The notes under the pieces were generated by a model that made no database searches, was not told the origin of the DNA, and saw only the letters and a program-made list of their open reading frames with translations. From positions 310,001-374,000 of the forward strand of contig NZ_QLTT01000002.1 of NCBI RefSeq assembly GCF_003269295.1: a stretch of DNA of 64,000 nucleotides, read 5' to 3'. Positions 1 to 7,536 of this stretch are shown here, in pieces. How positions within the stretch are numbered: position 1 is the stretch's first letter; each line of letters begins with the position of its first letter. Origin of the DNA: Lentzea atacamensis (GTDB taxonomy: Bacteria; Actinomycetota; Actinomycetes; Mycobacteriales; Pseudonocardiaceae). The position numbers and the translations under genes are program-made.

Positions 1-434
1 ATCAGCACCCGCTTCCCCGCGTACTCGGTCGGATCGGTGCTGGCGCTGGCATACGTCTCGGCATGCTCGATCCCCGGAATGCCCGGCACGTGAGGCTTCT
101 GGCCGGTGGCGAGGATGACGTGCCGCGCCTCGTACTGGTCCGCGTGCGTGACCCGCGTGTTGTACCGGATGTTCAACGGCCGCGCGAAGTCCTCCAGATA
201 CCGCACCAGATCGTCCGCGCCGGGAAACGCCCGCTTGCTGTACCGCGCGAACGGCACCCCCTCGAACAGCGAGTTGTCGTCCGTCGCCAGCACCCGGTGC
301 CGGGGAAACCTGCGGAAGAAACTCGCCGGCCCCGGCTCGGCCTCCAGAATCACGTAGTCGCGGCCCGCCTGGTGCAGGAAACGCCCCATCTGCAGCCCCG
401 CAGGACCCGCACCGACCACCAGGTACTCCACCAT
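1..434 (-). CDS. FAD-dependent oxidoreductase, N-terminal part (cut by window edge)
   Basis: The frame opens with ATG at 434 and runs off the left edge, giving about 144 residues. A GGGAGG ribosome site lies just upstream. Residues 6-12 carry the FAD dinucleotide-binding fold (VVGAGPAG), followed by an acidic residue ending beta-2 (ILEAE). A second segment, HVILATGQKPHVPGIPG, is the usual ATG motif of class B flavin monooxygenases and pyridine-nucleotide disulfide oxidoreductases. The NAD(P)-binding half is outside the window, so monooxygenase and reductase cannot be separated. The nearest type I recognise is the FOXRED2-like NAD(P)-binding family. No partner gene is visible. Confidence 0.85.
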   Translation of the reverse strand, partial: MVEYLVVGAGPAGLQMGRFLHQAGRDYVILEAEPGPASFFRRFPRHRVLATDDNSLFEGVPFARYSKRAFPGADDLVRYLEDFARPLNIRYNTRVTHADQYEARHVILATGQKPHVPGIPGIEHAETYASASTDPTEYAGKRVL

Positions 435-505
435 CGCGCACCTCCCGGGATCCTCTACGCCAAACACGGCGCAAAGGTTCAGGTGGGCGGTTACCTCCCA
501 TCATC

Positions 506-840
506 GTGGAATCCGGGCTTCTCTGGTCAATCAGAAAGCACATCAGCCTGGTTGTGCTGATCGGTCCAACCGTCTTTGCGGCGGCCGCCGCGCTTCTGTG
601 GGCAGCGCTCGGCTTTCCGACGGCACCGACGGCCCGGCTCGACCTCGCTGGAATCGGAGTGGTACCACGACACCGAGTCCGAAATCCGGCTGTCGATCAC
701 CAACGTGATCGCCCGACATCTCCGCGACGGCGCACCGGTGAGCTGGCAGGGGCACGACTTCGACCTCGTGCGCGCGGTGCTGAGGTCCGCGGACTTCTCC
801 GGCATCCACCTCCCGAAGCGCAGGCTTGAGAGCGGTGACC
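506..840 (+). pseudogene. Decayed pentapeptide-repeat membrane protein
   Basis: A GTG-started frame encodes a membrane helix (SLVVLIGPTVFAAAAALLWA) and then loses sense near 650. In the +1 frame the text resumes as WYHDTESEIRLSITNVIARHL and SWQGHDFDLVRAVLRSADFSG. This matches the linker and first repeats of actinobacterial pentapeptide-repeat proteins, which have an N-terminal helix, a central charged domain and then repeats. Most of the centre and the repeats are missing and the two parts are out of frame. I read this as a remnant with a deletion and a frameshift. No function is expected. A sequencing error could explain the frameshift but not the missing middle. Confidence 0.55.
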
Positions 841-1191
841 ATGACAGAGCTCAGATCGCCCGGAATGCGTGCCGACGTCATCGCCGCCCTCGAAGTGCTC
901 GCGACTCTCGTTCCGGAAGCGGTCGAGCGGTGGCCAGGCCTCACCGAGGCCGTTCACCGGCTGGTCGACGACACCGTCCGGGGCCGGCGGGACGTGGCCG
1001 AGTCGGTCGGTTGGACGCTGAGGGACGAGCACGAGGTCGCGGCGATCAGAGCGGTGCCGGTTCCGCTGCTGGGCGTTCTGGACCAGCTCGACCCCGTCGC
1101 GCCCGACCCCGCTCACCTGCGTCACCCGCGCTGGCCGCACGTGCGCACCGCCGCGGAAAACGCTCGCGAGGTGTTGACCCCGTCCACATGA
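841..1191 (+). CDS. Small conserved protein, resembles SCO4402 family
   Basis: A 116-residue soluble protein. ATG 841 is chosen over an upstream GTG because the recognisable family start (M-x-E-L-R-x-P-x-M-R-A-D-V) begins here. The N-terminal helix ALEVLATL, the central LVDDTV stretch and the C-terminal LLGVLDQL pattern resemble the SCO4402 family of actinobacterial proteins, whose function is unknown. The stop codon overlaps the next ATG as ATGA at 1188-1191, so the two genes may be translationally coupled. Family assignment is from memory of its pattern and is moderate. Confidence 0.6.
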   Translation: MTELRSPGMRADVIAALEVLATLVPEAVERWPGLTEAVHRLVDDTVRGRRDVAESVGWTLRDEHEVAAIRAVPVPLLGVLDQLDPVAPDPAHLRHPRWPHVRTAAENAREVLTPST

Positions 1192-3056
1192 TGGACGCCG
1201 GAACAGCCCGACCGTCCACAGTGTTGGATACGGCCGTGACGACTGCGAAGCGCCGCGCCCGTGTCCGCGCCCCCGAACTGGTCGGACGCGGCTGGCTCAA
1301 CACGGGTGACACCACGGTCAGCCTCAAGGACCTGCGCGGCAAGATCGTGCTGCTCGACTTCTGGACGTTCTGCTGCATCAACTGCCTGCACGTCCTCGAC
1401 GAGCTGCGCCCCCTCGAGAAGGAGCACGAGGACGTCCTGGTCACCATCGGCGTCCACTCGCCGAAGTTCGTCCACGAGGCCGACGCCGACGCGCTGAAGG
1501 CCGCCGTCGAGCGCTACGAGGTGCACCACCCCGTCCTCGACGACCCGGAGCTGACCACCTGGCAGAACTACGCCGTCAAGGCGTGGCCCACCCTCGTCCT
1601 GATCGACCCCGAGGGCTACATCGTCCACGTCGCCGCTGGTGAAGGCCACGTCGAAGCCCTCAAAACGATCATCAGGGAACTCGAGGAAGAGCATCAGCAG
1701 AAGGGCACGCTGCATCGCGGCAACGGCCCGTACGTCGCACCGGAGCCCCAGGACACCACGCTGCGGTTCCCCGCCAAGGCGATCGTCACCCCGAGCAACA
1801 CGATCCTGGTCAGCGACTCCGCGCACCACAGCATCGTCGAGCTCGAGGCCGACGGCGAGACCGTCATCCGCCGCATCGGCACCGGCGAGCGGGGCAGGCG
1901 GGACGGCACGAGCCCCACCTTCTCCGAGCCCGCGGGCCTCACGCTCGTCCCCAACACCCACGGCTACGACGTCGTCATTGCGGACACCGTCAACCACCTG
2001 CTGCGCGGCCTCAACCTCGAAACCGGCGAGGTCACGACCCTCGCCGGCACCGGAGAGCAGTGGCGTGACGGCGAGACCGACGGACCCGCCGACAAGATCG
2101 ACCTGACCAGTCCGTGGGACGTCGCGTGGTGGAGCGGCGGCGTGGCCATCGCCATGGCCGGCAACCACACGCTGGGCTTCTTCGACCCCGAGACCAACAC
2201 CACGAGCCGGCTCGCGGGCACCACGGTCGAAGGCATCAACGACGGTCCCAAAGAAGAAGCTTTCTTTGCCCAAACCTCCGGTCTGGCCGCGGACGGCGAC
2301 CGGCTGTGGATGGTCGACTCCGAGACCAGCGCACTGCGCTACCTCGAGAACGGCGAGGTCCGCACCGTCGTCGGCAAGGGCCTGTTCGCGTTCGGCCACA
2401 AGGACGGCGACGCTGAAGAAGCTCTCCTTCAGCACCCGCTCGGCGTCACCGTCCTCAAAGACCACTCGATCGCCATTTCGGACACCTACAACAACGCGAT
2501 CAGGCGCTACGACCCCGAGACCAACGCGCTCACCACCATCGCGACGGACATCGCCGAGCCGTCCGACGCTCTCCTGGTCGACGACGAGCTCGTGGTGGTG
2601 GCCAGCGCCGCCCACCGGCTCGAGCGGTTCACCAAGGAAGCCACGAAGATCGACGGTGAAGCCCACGAGGTGAAGCGTCCGAGCACCGACATCGCGGCCG
2701 GGGAGATCGAACTGGCTGTCATCTTCACCCCGCCGACGGGCACCAAGCTCGACGACAGGTACGGCCCCTCGACGCGGCTGGAGATCACCAGCTCGCCGCC
2801 GGAGCTGATCTTGGAGGGTGCCGGCGTCGGCACCGAACTGGTACGGGCGTTGCGGATCAACGATCAGGTCACGAACGGCGTGTTGCACGTGGTGGCGCAG
2901 GCGGCCAGTTGCAGCAACGATCCTGCCGACGAACACCCGGTCTGCCGTCTGACCAGGCAGGATTGGGGGGTGCCGGTTCAAGTGGTTGCCGATGCACCTA
3001 CCCGGCTGCCGCTGCTCATGGGCGGCATGGACGAGGCACCTCAACAGGCCACGTAG
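1188..3056 (+). CDS. Thioredoxin-like / NHL-repeat protein
   Basis: About 622 residues. Residues 30-170 form a TlpA/thioredoxin-like domain with the redox motif CINC near residues 63-66, inside WTFCCINCLHVL. Residues 190-540 hold NHL-type beta-propeller repeats (for example SDSAHHSIVELEADG, ADTVNHLLRGLN, SDTYNNAIRRYD). The C-terminal ~80 residues form a small beta domain. Intact NHL-thioredoxin proteins of about 600 residues are common in actinobacteria, and a role in thiol-disulfide exchange is inferred. The start is ambiguous: ATG 1188 overlaps the preceding stop, while GTG codons at 1221 and 1236 are closer to the family start. No signal peptide is visible. Confidence 0.9.
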   Translation: MMDAGTARPSTVLDTAVTTAKRRARVRAPELVGRGWLNTGDTTVSLKDLRGKIVLLDFWTFCCINCLHVLDELRPLEKEHEDVLVTIGVHSPKFVHEADADALKAAVERYEVHHPVLDDPELTTWQNYAVKAWPTLVLIDPEGYIVHVAAGEGHVEALKTIIRELEEEHQQKGTLHRGNGPYVAPEPQDTTLRFPAKAIVTPSNTILVSDSAHHSIVELEADGETVIRRIGTGERGRRDGTSPTFSEPAGLTLVPNTHGYDVVIADTVNHLLRGLNLETGEVTTLAGTGEQWRDGETDGPADKIDLTSPWDVAWWSGGVAIAMAGNHTLGFFDPETNTTSRLAGTTVEGINDGPKEEAFFAQTSGLAADGDRLWMVDSETSALRYLENGEVRTVVGKGLFAFGHKDGDAEEALLQHPLGVTVLKDHSIAISDTYNNAIRRYDPETNALTTIATDIAEPSDALLVDDELVVVASAAHRLERFTKEATKIDGEAHEVKRPSTDIAAGEIELAVIFTPPTGTKLDDRYGPSTRLEITSSPPELILEGAGVGTELVRALRINDQVTNGVLHVVAQAASCSNDPADEHPVCRLTRQDWGVPVQVVADAPTRLPLLMGGMDEAPQQAT

Positions 3057-3065
3057 ACTCTGCTG

Positions 3066-3386
3066 GTGCCTGATGTCAAGCTCGAGATCCAGATGCTGTA
3101 CGACCGTGTCATGGTGCGAATCTCGCCGGAGGACGGCGAGCGGCGTTCCAGCGGAGGCATCGTGATCCCCGCTACCGCCCAGATGGCGAAGCGGTTGGCG
3201 TGGGGTGATGTGTTCGGGGTCGGTACCAGCGTGCGTCACGTGAAGGTGGGCGACCGGGTTCTGTTCAACCCGGAAGATCAGCTTGAGGTCGAGGTGCAGG
3301 GCACCACGTATCTCGTGATGAGGGAACGTGATCTGCACGCTGTGGCCAGCGAACTCACCGAGCACGGTACTGGTTTGTACCTATGA
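3066..3386 (+). CDS. GroES-family co-chaperone
   Basis: A 106-residue protein with a GTG start, nine bases after the previous stop. It shows the GroES fold signature: LYDRVMVRISPEDGERRSSGG (strand and mobile-loop region), GIVIPATAQ, then VKVGDRVLFNPEDQ and YLVMRERDLHAV. These match the Cpn10 pattern of D-R-V, G-G-I-V-I-P and V-K-x-G-D. No groEL lies beside it, so it is a stand-alone paralogue and not the canonical groES of a groESL operon. Whether it caps a GroEL is unknown. Confidence 0.85.
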   Translation: MPDVKLEIQMLYDRVMVRISPEDGERRSSGGIVIPATAQMAKRLAWGDVFGVGTSVRHVKVGDRVLFNPEDQLEVEVQGTTYLVMRERDLHAVASELTEHGTGLYL

Positions 3387-3460
3387 GCCGCCGGTTAGTG
3401 ATCTGCGCCTGATAGCTACACACATTTGCCGCCTCAGGAGACAGGGCAACGGGGAGAGCT

Positions 3461-5449
3461 GTGCCGTACGACGCTGACAAGACGAGAGCGATGCCGCCGG
3501 TCAACCCTGGAGGCACGGCCTCCGAGCAGACGACGAAGATTTCGCCCGTGAACGCGAACGCGTCCACGGATGCGTGGCCGTCCGAGGAACCGGACAACGA
3601 GCCGACCGTCACCGCGGCCGTGCCAGGCGTCGGCTTTCCCGCCGGTGAGGACGCCACGGAGTTCATGCAGCCGGTGGCGCCGCCGCAGCAGCAGCCAGAG
3701 GACTCCGGCGTCTACGGGCCGGTGATGATCGAGCCGGGCGAGGACGAGGAACAGCCGCGCAACGGCAAGAAGAAGGCCCTGATCGTGGCCGCGGCCGTCG
3801 TCGGCGCGTTCGGCCTGCTCTACGGCCTCGACATCCTCGTCTCCAGCGGCAACGTGCCGCGCGGAGTCACGGTGGCCGGCGTCGACGTCGGCGGCATGGG
3901 CCACGACGAGGCCGAGAAGAAGCTGCGCGACGAGATCGGCCCGCGCCTGAGCAAGCCGGTCGCGCTGAAGGCGGGCGACGTCACCGCGGAGCTCGACCCC
4001 AGGACGGCGGGTCTGGAGCTCGACTGGAACGCGACGGTCGATCGTGCCGGCAGCCAGCCGCTCAGCCCGATCACGCGCGTCACCTCGTTCTTCACCAGCC
4101 GCGAGGTCGGTGTCGCGACGAAGGCGGACGACGCGAAGGTCGGCAGCGCGCTGGAGGCCATGCGGCCGAAGCTCGACCACGAGCCGACCGAGGGCACCAT
4201 CAAGTTCGAGGGCGGCAACGCTGTCGCCGTCGAGCCGCACAACGGTCAGAAGCTGAAGGCCGAGGAGGCCGTCAACGTCATCGTCTCGAACTGGGCCTCC
4301 GGCAACCCCGTCGAGGTCCCGATGGACTTCACCCCGGTCAAGACGACCAAGGAGGGCGTCGAGCAGGCGCTCAACGACATCGTCAAGACCGCGGTGTCCG
4401 GGCCGGTCAAGATCAAGGGTGAGGGCAAGGACGCGAACCTCACACCGGAGCAGATCTTCAACACGCTGGTGTTCGAGCCCGGCGACGGCGGCGCTCTCAA
4501 CGTCAAGCCGAACAAGGACAAGCTGGTCGAGGCGGCCCTCCCGCAGCTCAAGGACACGGTCCGAGAGGGCAAGGACGCCCAGATCGTCTTCGAGGGCGGC
4601 AAGCCGACCGTCAAGGAGTCGGTGGACGGCCTCGACCTCGACTGGGACAAGAACCTCCAGCCGTACTTCGACACGCTGAAGAAGACCGACGCGCGCGAGA
4701 TCAAGTTCGAGTACAAGCACACGCCCGCCAAGGTCACCACCGAGCAGGCGAACAAGATGGGCATCAAGGAGGTCATCGGTGAGTTCCAGACCGGTGGCTT
4801 CGCTCCCGCCTCGGGTGTCAACATCCGGGTCGTGGCCGAAAAGGTCAACGGCGCGATCGTGAAGCCCAAGGAGACGTTCAGCCTCAACAAGTACACGGGC
4901 CCCCGCGGCACCGCGCAGGGCTACGTCGAGGCGGGCATCATCGAGAACGGCATCCCCGGCAAAGCGGTCGGTGGCGGCATCTCGCAGTTCGCGACCACGC
5001 TCTACAACGCGTACTACTACGCGGGCATGAAGGACGCGGGCCACAAGGAGCACAGCTACTGGATCACGCGGTACCCGAAGGGCCGTGAGGCCACCGTGTT
5101 CATGGACGGCGCGGGCAACAGCCTGATCGACATCGCGTTCACGAACCCGGACGACACGGGCGTCGCCATCCAGACGATCTGGACCCCGTCCTCGATCACC
5201 ATCAGGCTGTGGGGCACGAAGAACTACGACGTCACCGGTTCCACCAGCGGTGAGTTCAACCCCACCCAGCCGCAGGAGAAGAAGATCAACAAGGAGGGGT
5301 GCACGCCGAGCAACGGCGCCCCCGGCTTCTCCGTGACGGACACCCGCACGATAAAGGACCGCCGCACCGGCCAGTCCCGCACCGAGTCGCGCACCGTCCG
5401 CTATGACCCGCAGTTCAAGATCATCTGTGAGCCGCCACCCGGCGGCTGA
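3461..5449 (+). CDS. VanW-family membrane-anchored cell-wall protein
   Basis: 662 residues. GTG 3461 follows a GGGGAGAG ribosome site. The first ~100 residues are a disordered cytoplasmic Pro/Glu-rich segment. A single membrane helix spans 106-127. It is followed by repeated extracellular peptidoglycan-binding-4-type domains (beginning at VPRGVTVAGVDVGGMGHDEA) and a VanW domain near residues 465-555 (LNKYTGPRGTAQGYVEAG, GGGISQFATTLYNA). VanW proteins occur beside vancomycin resistance genes but are also widespread housekeeping proteins. Nothing here suggests a glycopeptide resistance operon. A cell-wall role is inferred. Confidence 0.9.
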   Translation: MPYDADKTRAMPPVNPGGTASEQTTKISPVNANASTDAWPSEEPDNEPTVTAAVPGVGFPAGEDATEFMQPVAPPQQQPEDSGVYGPVMIEPGEDEEQPRNGKKKALIVAAAVVGAFGLLYGLDILVSSGNVPRGVTVAGVDVGGMGHDEAEKKLRDEIGPRLSKPVALKAGDVTAELDPRTAGLELDWNATVDRAGSQPLSPITRVTSFFTSREVGVATKADDAKVGSALEAMRPKLDHEPTEGTIKFEGGNAVAVEPHNGQKLKAEEAVNVIVSNWASGNPVEVPMDFTPVKTTKEGVEQALNDIVKTAVSGPVKIKGEGKDANLTPEQIFNTLVFEPGDGGALNVKPNKDKLVEAALPQLKDTVREGKDAQIVFEGGKPTVKESVDGLDLDWDKNLQPYFDTLKKTDAREIKFEYKHTPAKVTTEQANKMGIKEVIGEFQTGGFAPASGVNIRVVAEKVNGAIVKPKETFSLNKYTGPRGTAQGYVEAGIIENGIPGKAVGGGISQFATTLYNAYYYAGMKDAGHKEHSYWITRYPKGREATVFMDGAGNSLIDIAFTNPDDTGVAIQTIWTPSSITIRLWGTKNYDVTGSTSGEFNPTQPQEKKINKEGCTPSNGAPGFSVTDTRTIKDRRTGQSRTESRTVRYDPQFKIICEPPPGG

Positions 5450-5478
5450 GCCCTCTTCCGGCTCCCGGAGAGATTTGC

Positions 5479-5516
5479 AGTGGCCACGCGCGGGTATTCA
5501 CCCGTTCGTGGCCACT
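5479..5516. terminator. Strong hairpin between VanW gene and DUF1206 gene
   Basis: The outer arms AGTGGCCACG (5479-5488) and CGTGGCCACT (5507-5516) are perfectly complementary. An inner stem CGGGT (5491-5495) / ACCCG (5500-5504) closes on a four-base ATTC loop. It starts 29 bases after the VanW stop and has no T-run, as is common for actinomycete terminators. One candidate start of the next gene (GTG 5508) lies inside the right arm. Confidence 0.6.
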
Positions 5517-6299
5517 GTTGCGCATGAGGCGCGAAGACATCCCATCGTCCAGACGCTGGGGCGGGTGGGGATGGTTGTGTACGGAGCGGTCCACGTGCTG
5601 ATTGCGTGGCTGGCGCTCCAGGTCGCGTTCGGCGGAGGCGCCGAGCGGACGGATTCGAAGGGCGCGCTGAGCGAGCTCGCCGAGAACGGTGCCTGGCTGC
5701 TGTGGACAGTGGGCATCGGTTTGGTCTTCTTCGCCATCTGGCAGCTGATTCTGGCCTTCGTCGGCTACTCCTACGTTGCCAAGAAGCGCAAGCGGATCTC
5801 CAAGCGCATCGGCTCCGCCGCCCGTGCCATCACCGCGAGCGCGATCGCGTTGGGCGCCTTCAAGTACGCGACGAGCGGCGCCGCCGAGGACACCACGCAG
5901 CAGCAACAGGAACTGACCGCGCAGGTGCTCGCGTGGCCGGGCGGTCAGTGGCTCGTCGGCGCGGTCGCGATCGGCGTGCTGATCACTGCGGGTGTGATCG
6001 CCTACAAGGGATTCAAGAAGTCCTTCGAGAAGGATCTGGACATGAGCCGGGCGCCGTCGTGGATCGAACCGGTCGGCCGGATCGGCTGGATCGGCAAGGG
6101 TTTCGCGTACGGCGTGATCGGTGTCCTCATCGGCCTGGCGGCGATCACTGCGGACCCGCAGCAGTCAGGCGGCATGGACAAGGCGCTGAAAACCGTCGCC
6201 GCACAACCGTTCGGTCCGTATCTCCTCGCTGCCGTCGCGATCGGCATCGCTGCGTTCGGCGTCTATTGCTTCGTCGCTGCGCGCGCTTTCAAGGGCTGA
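5508..6299 (+). CDS. DUF1206 multi-pass membrane protein
   Basis: About 263 residues made of three tandem DUF1206 units, each a pair of membrane helices. The unit starts are visible as LGRVGMVVYGAVHVLIAWLALQVA, the middle helix pair around 90-150, and VGRIGWIGKGFAYGVIGVLIGLAAI. The family is found across actinobacteria and has no assigned function. The start is uncertain: GTG 5508 gives the usual short N-terminus, and TTG 5475 has a better ribosome site (GGAGAG) but would place the hairpin inside the coding region. It probably forms its own unit between the VanW gene and the exporter. Confidence 0.85.
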   Translation: MATVAHEARRHPIVQTLGRVGMVVYGAVHVLIAWLALQVAFGGGAERTDSKGALSELAENGAWLLWTVGIGLVFFAIWQLILAFVGYSYVAKKRKRISKRIGSAARAITASAIALGAFKYATSGAAEDTTQQQQELTAQVLAWPGGQWLVGAVAIGVLITAGVIAYKGFKKSFEKDLDMSRAPSWIEPVGRIGWIGKGFAYGVIGVLIGLAAITADPQQSGGMDKALKTVAAQPFGPYLLAAVAIGIAAFGVYCFVAARAFKG

Positions 6300-6343
6300 A
6301 AACCGGATGCGTGCCGTGGTGCGGGCGCGCTAGCGTGCCGGTC

Positions 6344-6385
6344 ATGTCGACTCCGGAGGCATCCAGGGCCGGGGCTGCGGTCTAA
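6344..6385 (+). CDS. Leader peptide of the chloramphenicol exporter (MSTPEASRAGAAV)
   Basis: A 13-codon open frame starting ATG 6344 and ending TAA 6383-6385, 39 bases before the exporter start. Its codons form the left half of a long stem-loop whose right half contains the exporter ribosome site. Short leader peptides starting MST are known in front of cmlA-type exporters, where drug-stalled ribosomes open the hairpin. The reading frame and base pairing are seen directly. The attenuation mechanism is inferred by analogy. Confidence 0.75.
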   Translation: MSTPEASRAGAAV

Positions 6386-6418
6386 CCGTCAGCCCCGACA
6401 ACCCTTTGCCTCCGGAGT
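6350..6418 (+). promoter_or_regulatory. Translational attenuator hairpin hiding the exporter RBS
   Basis: The outer arms ACTCCGGAGGCA (6350-6361) and TGCCTCCGGAGT (6407-6418) are a perfect 12-bp match. The inner arms AGGG (6365-6368) / CCCT (6402-6405), CGGGGCTG (6370-6377) / CAGCCCCG (6390-6397) and CGGT (6378-6381) / ACCG (6385-6388) continue the stem to a three-base loop. The exporter Shine-Dalgarno GGAG (6414-6417) is inside the right arm. The leader peptide is read through the left arm. Confidence 0.8.
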
Positions 6419-6424
6419 ACTTCT

Positions 6425-7471
6425 GTGCCTCTTTCGCTGTACCTGCTCGCCCTGGCCGTGTTCGCCATGGGCACCTCCGAGTTCATGCTCGCCGGTCTGC
6501 TGCCCGCCATCGCGGGCGACGTCGGCGTGCCGGTGGGCACCGCCGGCCTGCTCACCTCGGCCTTCGCCGCCGGCATGGTCGTCGGCGCCCCGTTGATGGC
6601 GGTGATCGCCCGCAACTGGTTGCCACGCTCAAGCTTGTTCGCGTTCGTCGTCGTCTTCCTGATCGCACATCTGGTCGGTGCCGCCACCGCGGACTTCGCC
6701 GTGCTGCTGATGTCGAGGTTGGTCGCAGCACTGGCGAACGCCGGGTTTCTCGCCGTGGCACTCACAACGGCGGCCGCGCTGGTCTCACCGCAACGGCGTG
6801 GACAGGCGCTTGCCGTGCTGCTGTCGGGCACGACGGTGGCGACGATCGCCGGTGTGCCAGGAGGCTCGCTCCTCGGCACAGCACTGGGCTGGCGCGCCAC
6901 GTTCGTCGCGGTCGCCGTCCTCTGCGTGCCCGCGGCGATCGGCGTTCTGGCCGGGACTCCGGTGCGCCGGGTTCGCACCGCACCGCCGGCGCTGCGACCT
7001 GAGCTGGCCGAGCTCGGCAAACCGCGGCTGGTGCTGGTGATCCTGCTCGCGGTGCTGGTGAACGCCGTGACGTTCGGCCACTTCACGTTCCTCGCTCCGG
7101 TCGTGACGGATGTCGCCGGGTTGAGCGAGTGGTGGGTACCGGTCGTGCTGGTGCTTTTCGGCGTGGGCGCGTTCCTCGGCGTCACTCTCGGCGGCAGACT
7201 GGCCGACTCGTCACCGCGGCCGGTCGTGGTGCTCGGCGGACCTCTGCTGCTCGCCGGCTGGTCGAGTCTCGACGTCCTCGGCAGGGAGCCGATCGCGTTG
7301 CTGGTACTGGTCTTTTTGCTGGGTGTCCTGTCGTTCGCGGTGGGCAGCACCCTGATCGCGCGTGTCCTGCACCACGCGGCAGGCGCGCCCACCATGGCCG
7401 GCTCCTACGCGACCGCCGCCCTCAACATCGGCGCCGTCATCGGCCCGCTGGCGATGGCGCTCTCCTTCTGA
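6425..7471 (+). CDS. cmx: Cmx/CmrA-type chloramphenicol efflux MFS transporter
   Basis: 348 residues, GTG start 7 bases after GGAG. The N-terminus (PLSLYLLALAVFAMGTSEFM) and the MFS signatures are those of the drug:H+ antiporter-1 branch that includes Cmx, CmlR and CmrA. It should export chloramphenicol from the cytoplasm by proton antiport. The protein is about 40-50 residues shorter than typical ~390-400-residue members: it ends at GAVIGPLAMALSF, where a last membrane helix would normally follow. Loss of the final helix is inferred and may reduce function. Induction by the drug through the upstream attenuator is likely. Confidence 0.85.
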   Translation: MPLSLYLLALAVFAMGTSEFMLAGLLPAIAGDVGVPVGTAGLLTSAFAAGMVVGAPLMAVIARNWLPRSSLFAFVVVFLIAHLVGAATADFAVLLMSRLVAALANAGFLAVALTTAAALVSPQRRGQALAVLLSGTTVATIAGVPGGSLLGTALGWRATFVAVAVLCVPAAIGVLAGTPVRRVRTAPPALRPELAELGKPRLVLVILLAVLVNAVTFGHFTFLAPVVTDVAGLSEWWVPVVLVLFGVGAFLGVTLGGRLADSSPRPVVVLGGPLLLAGWSSLDVLGREPIALLVLVFLLGVLSFAVGSTLIARVLHHAAGAPTMAGSYATAALNIGAVIGPLAMALSF

Positions 7472-7480
7472 CGCAATGAA

Positions 7481-7522
7481 AACGGGTCCTCGCACCTCGG
7501 GCAGGAGGTGGGAGGACCCGTT
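7481..7522. terminator. Bidirectional terminator
   Basis: Arms AACGGGTCCTC (7481-7491) and GAGGACCCGTT (7512-7522), with an inner stem CACCTC (7493-7498) / GAGGTG (7505-7510). The hairpin lies between the convergent exporter gene and acyl-CoA dehydrogenase gene and can serve both. Confidence 0.85.
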
Positions 7523-7536
7523 GTCCGCGGAGTGTC

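Noticed and set aside
1122-3365. Long minus-strand frame opposite the thioredoxin/NHL gene
   Set aside because: Mirror of the true gene, composition typical of antisense frames.
3461-5449. Vancomycin resistance cluster suggested by VanW
   Set aside because: No vanHAX, vanS/vanR or D-Ala ligase genes nearby; VanW proteins are widespread.
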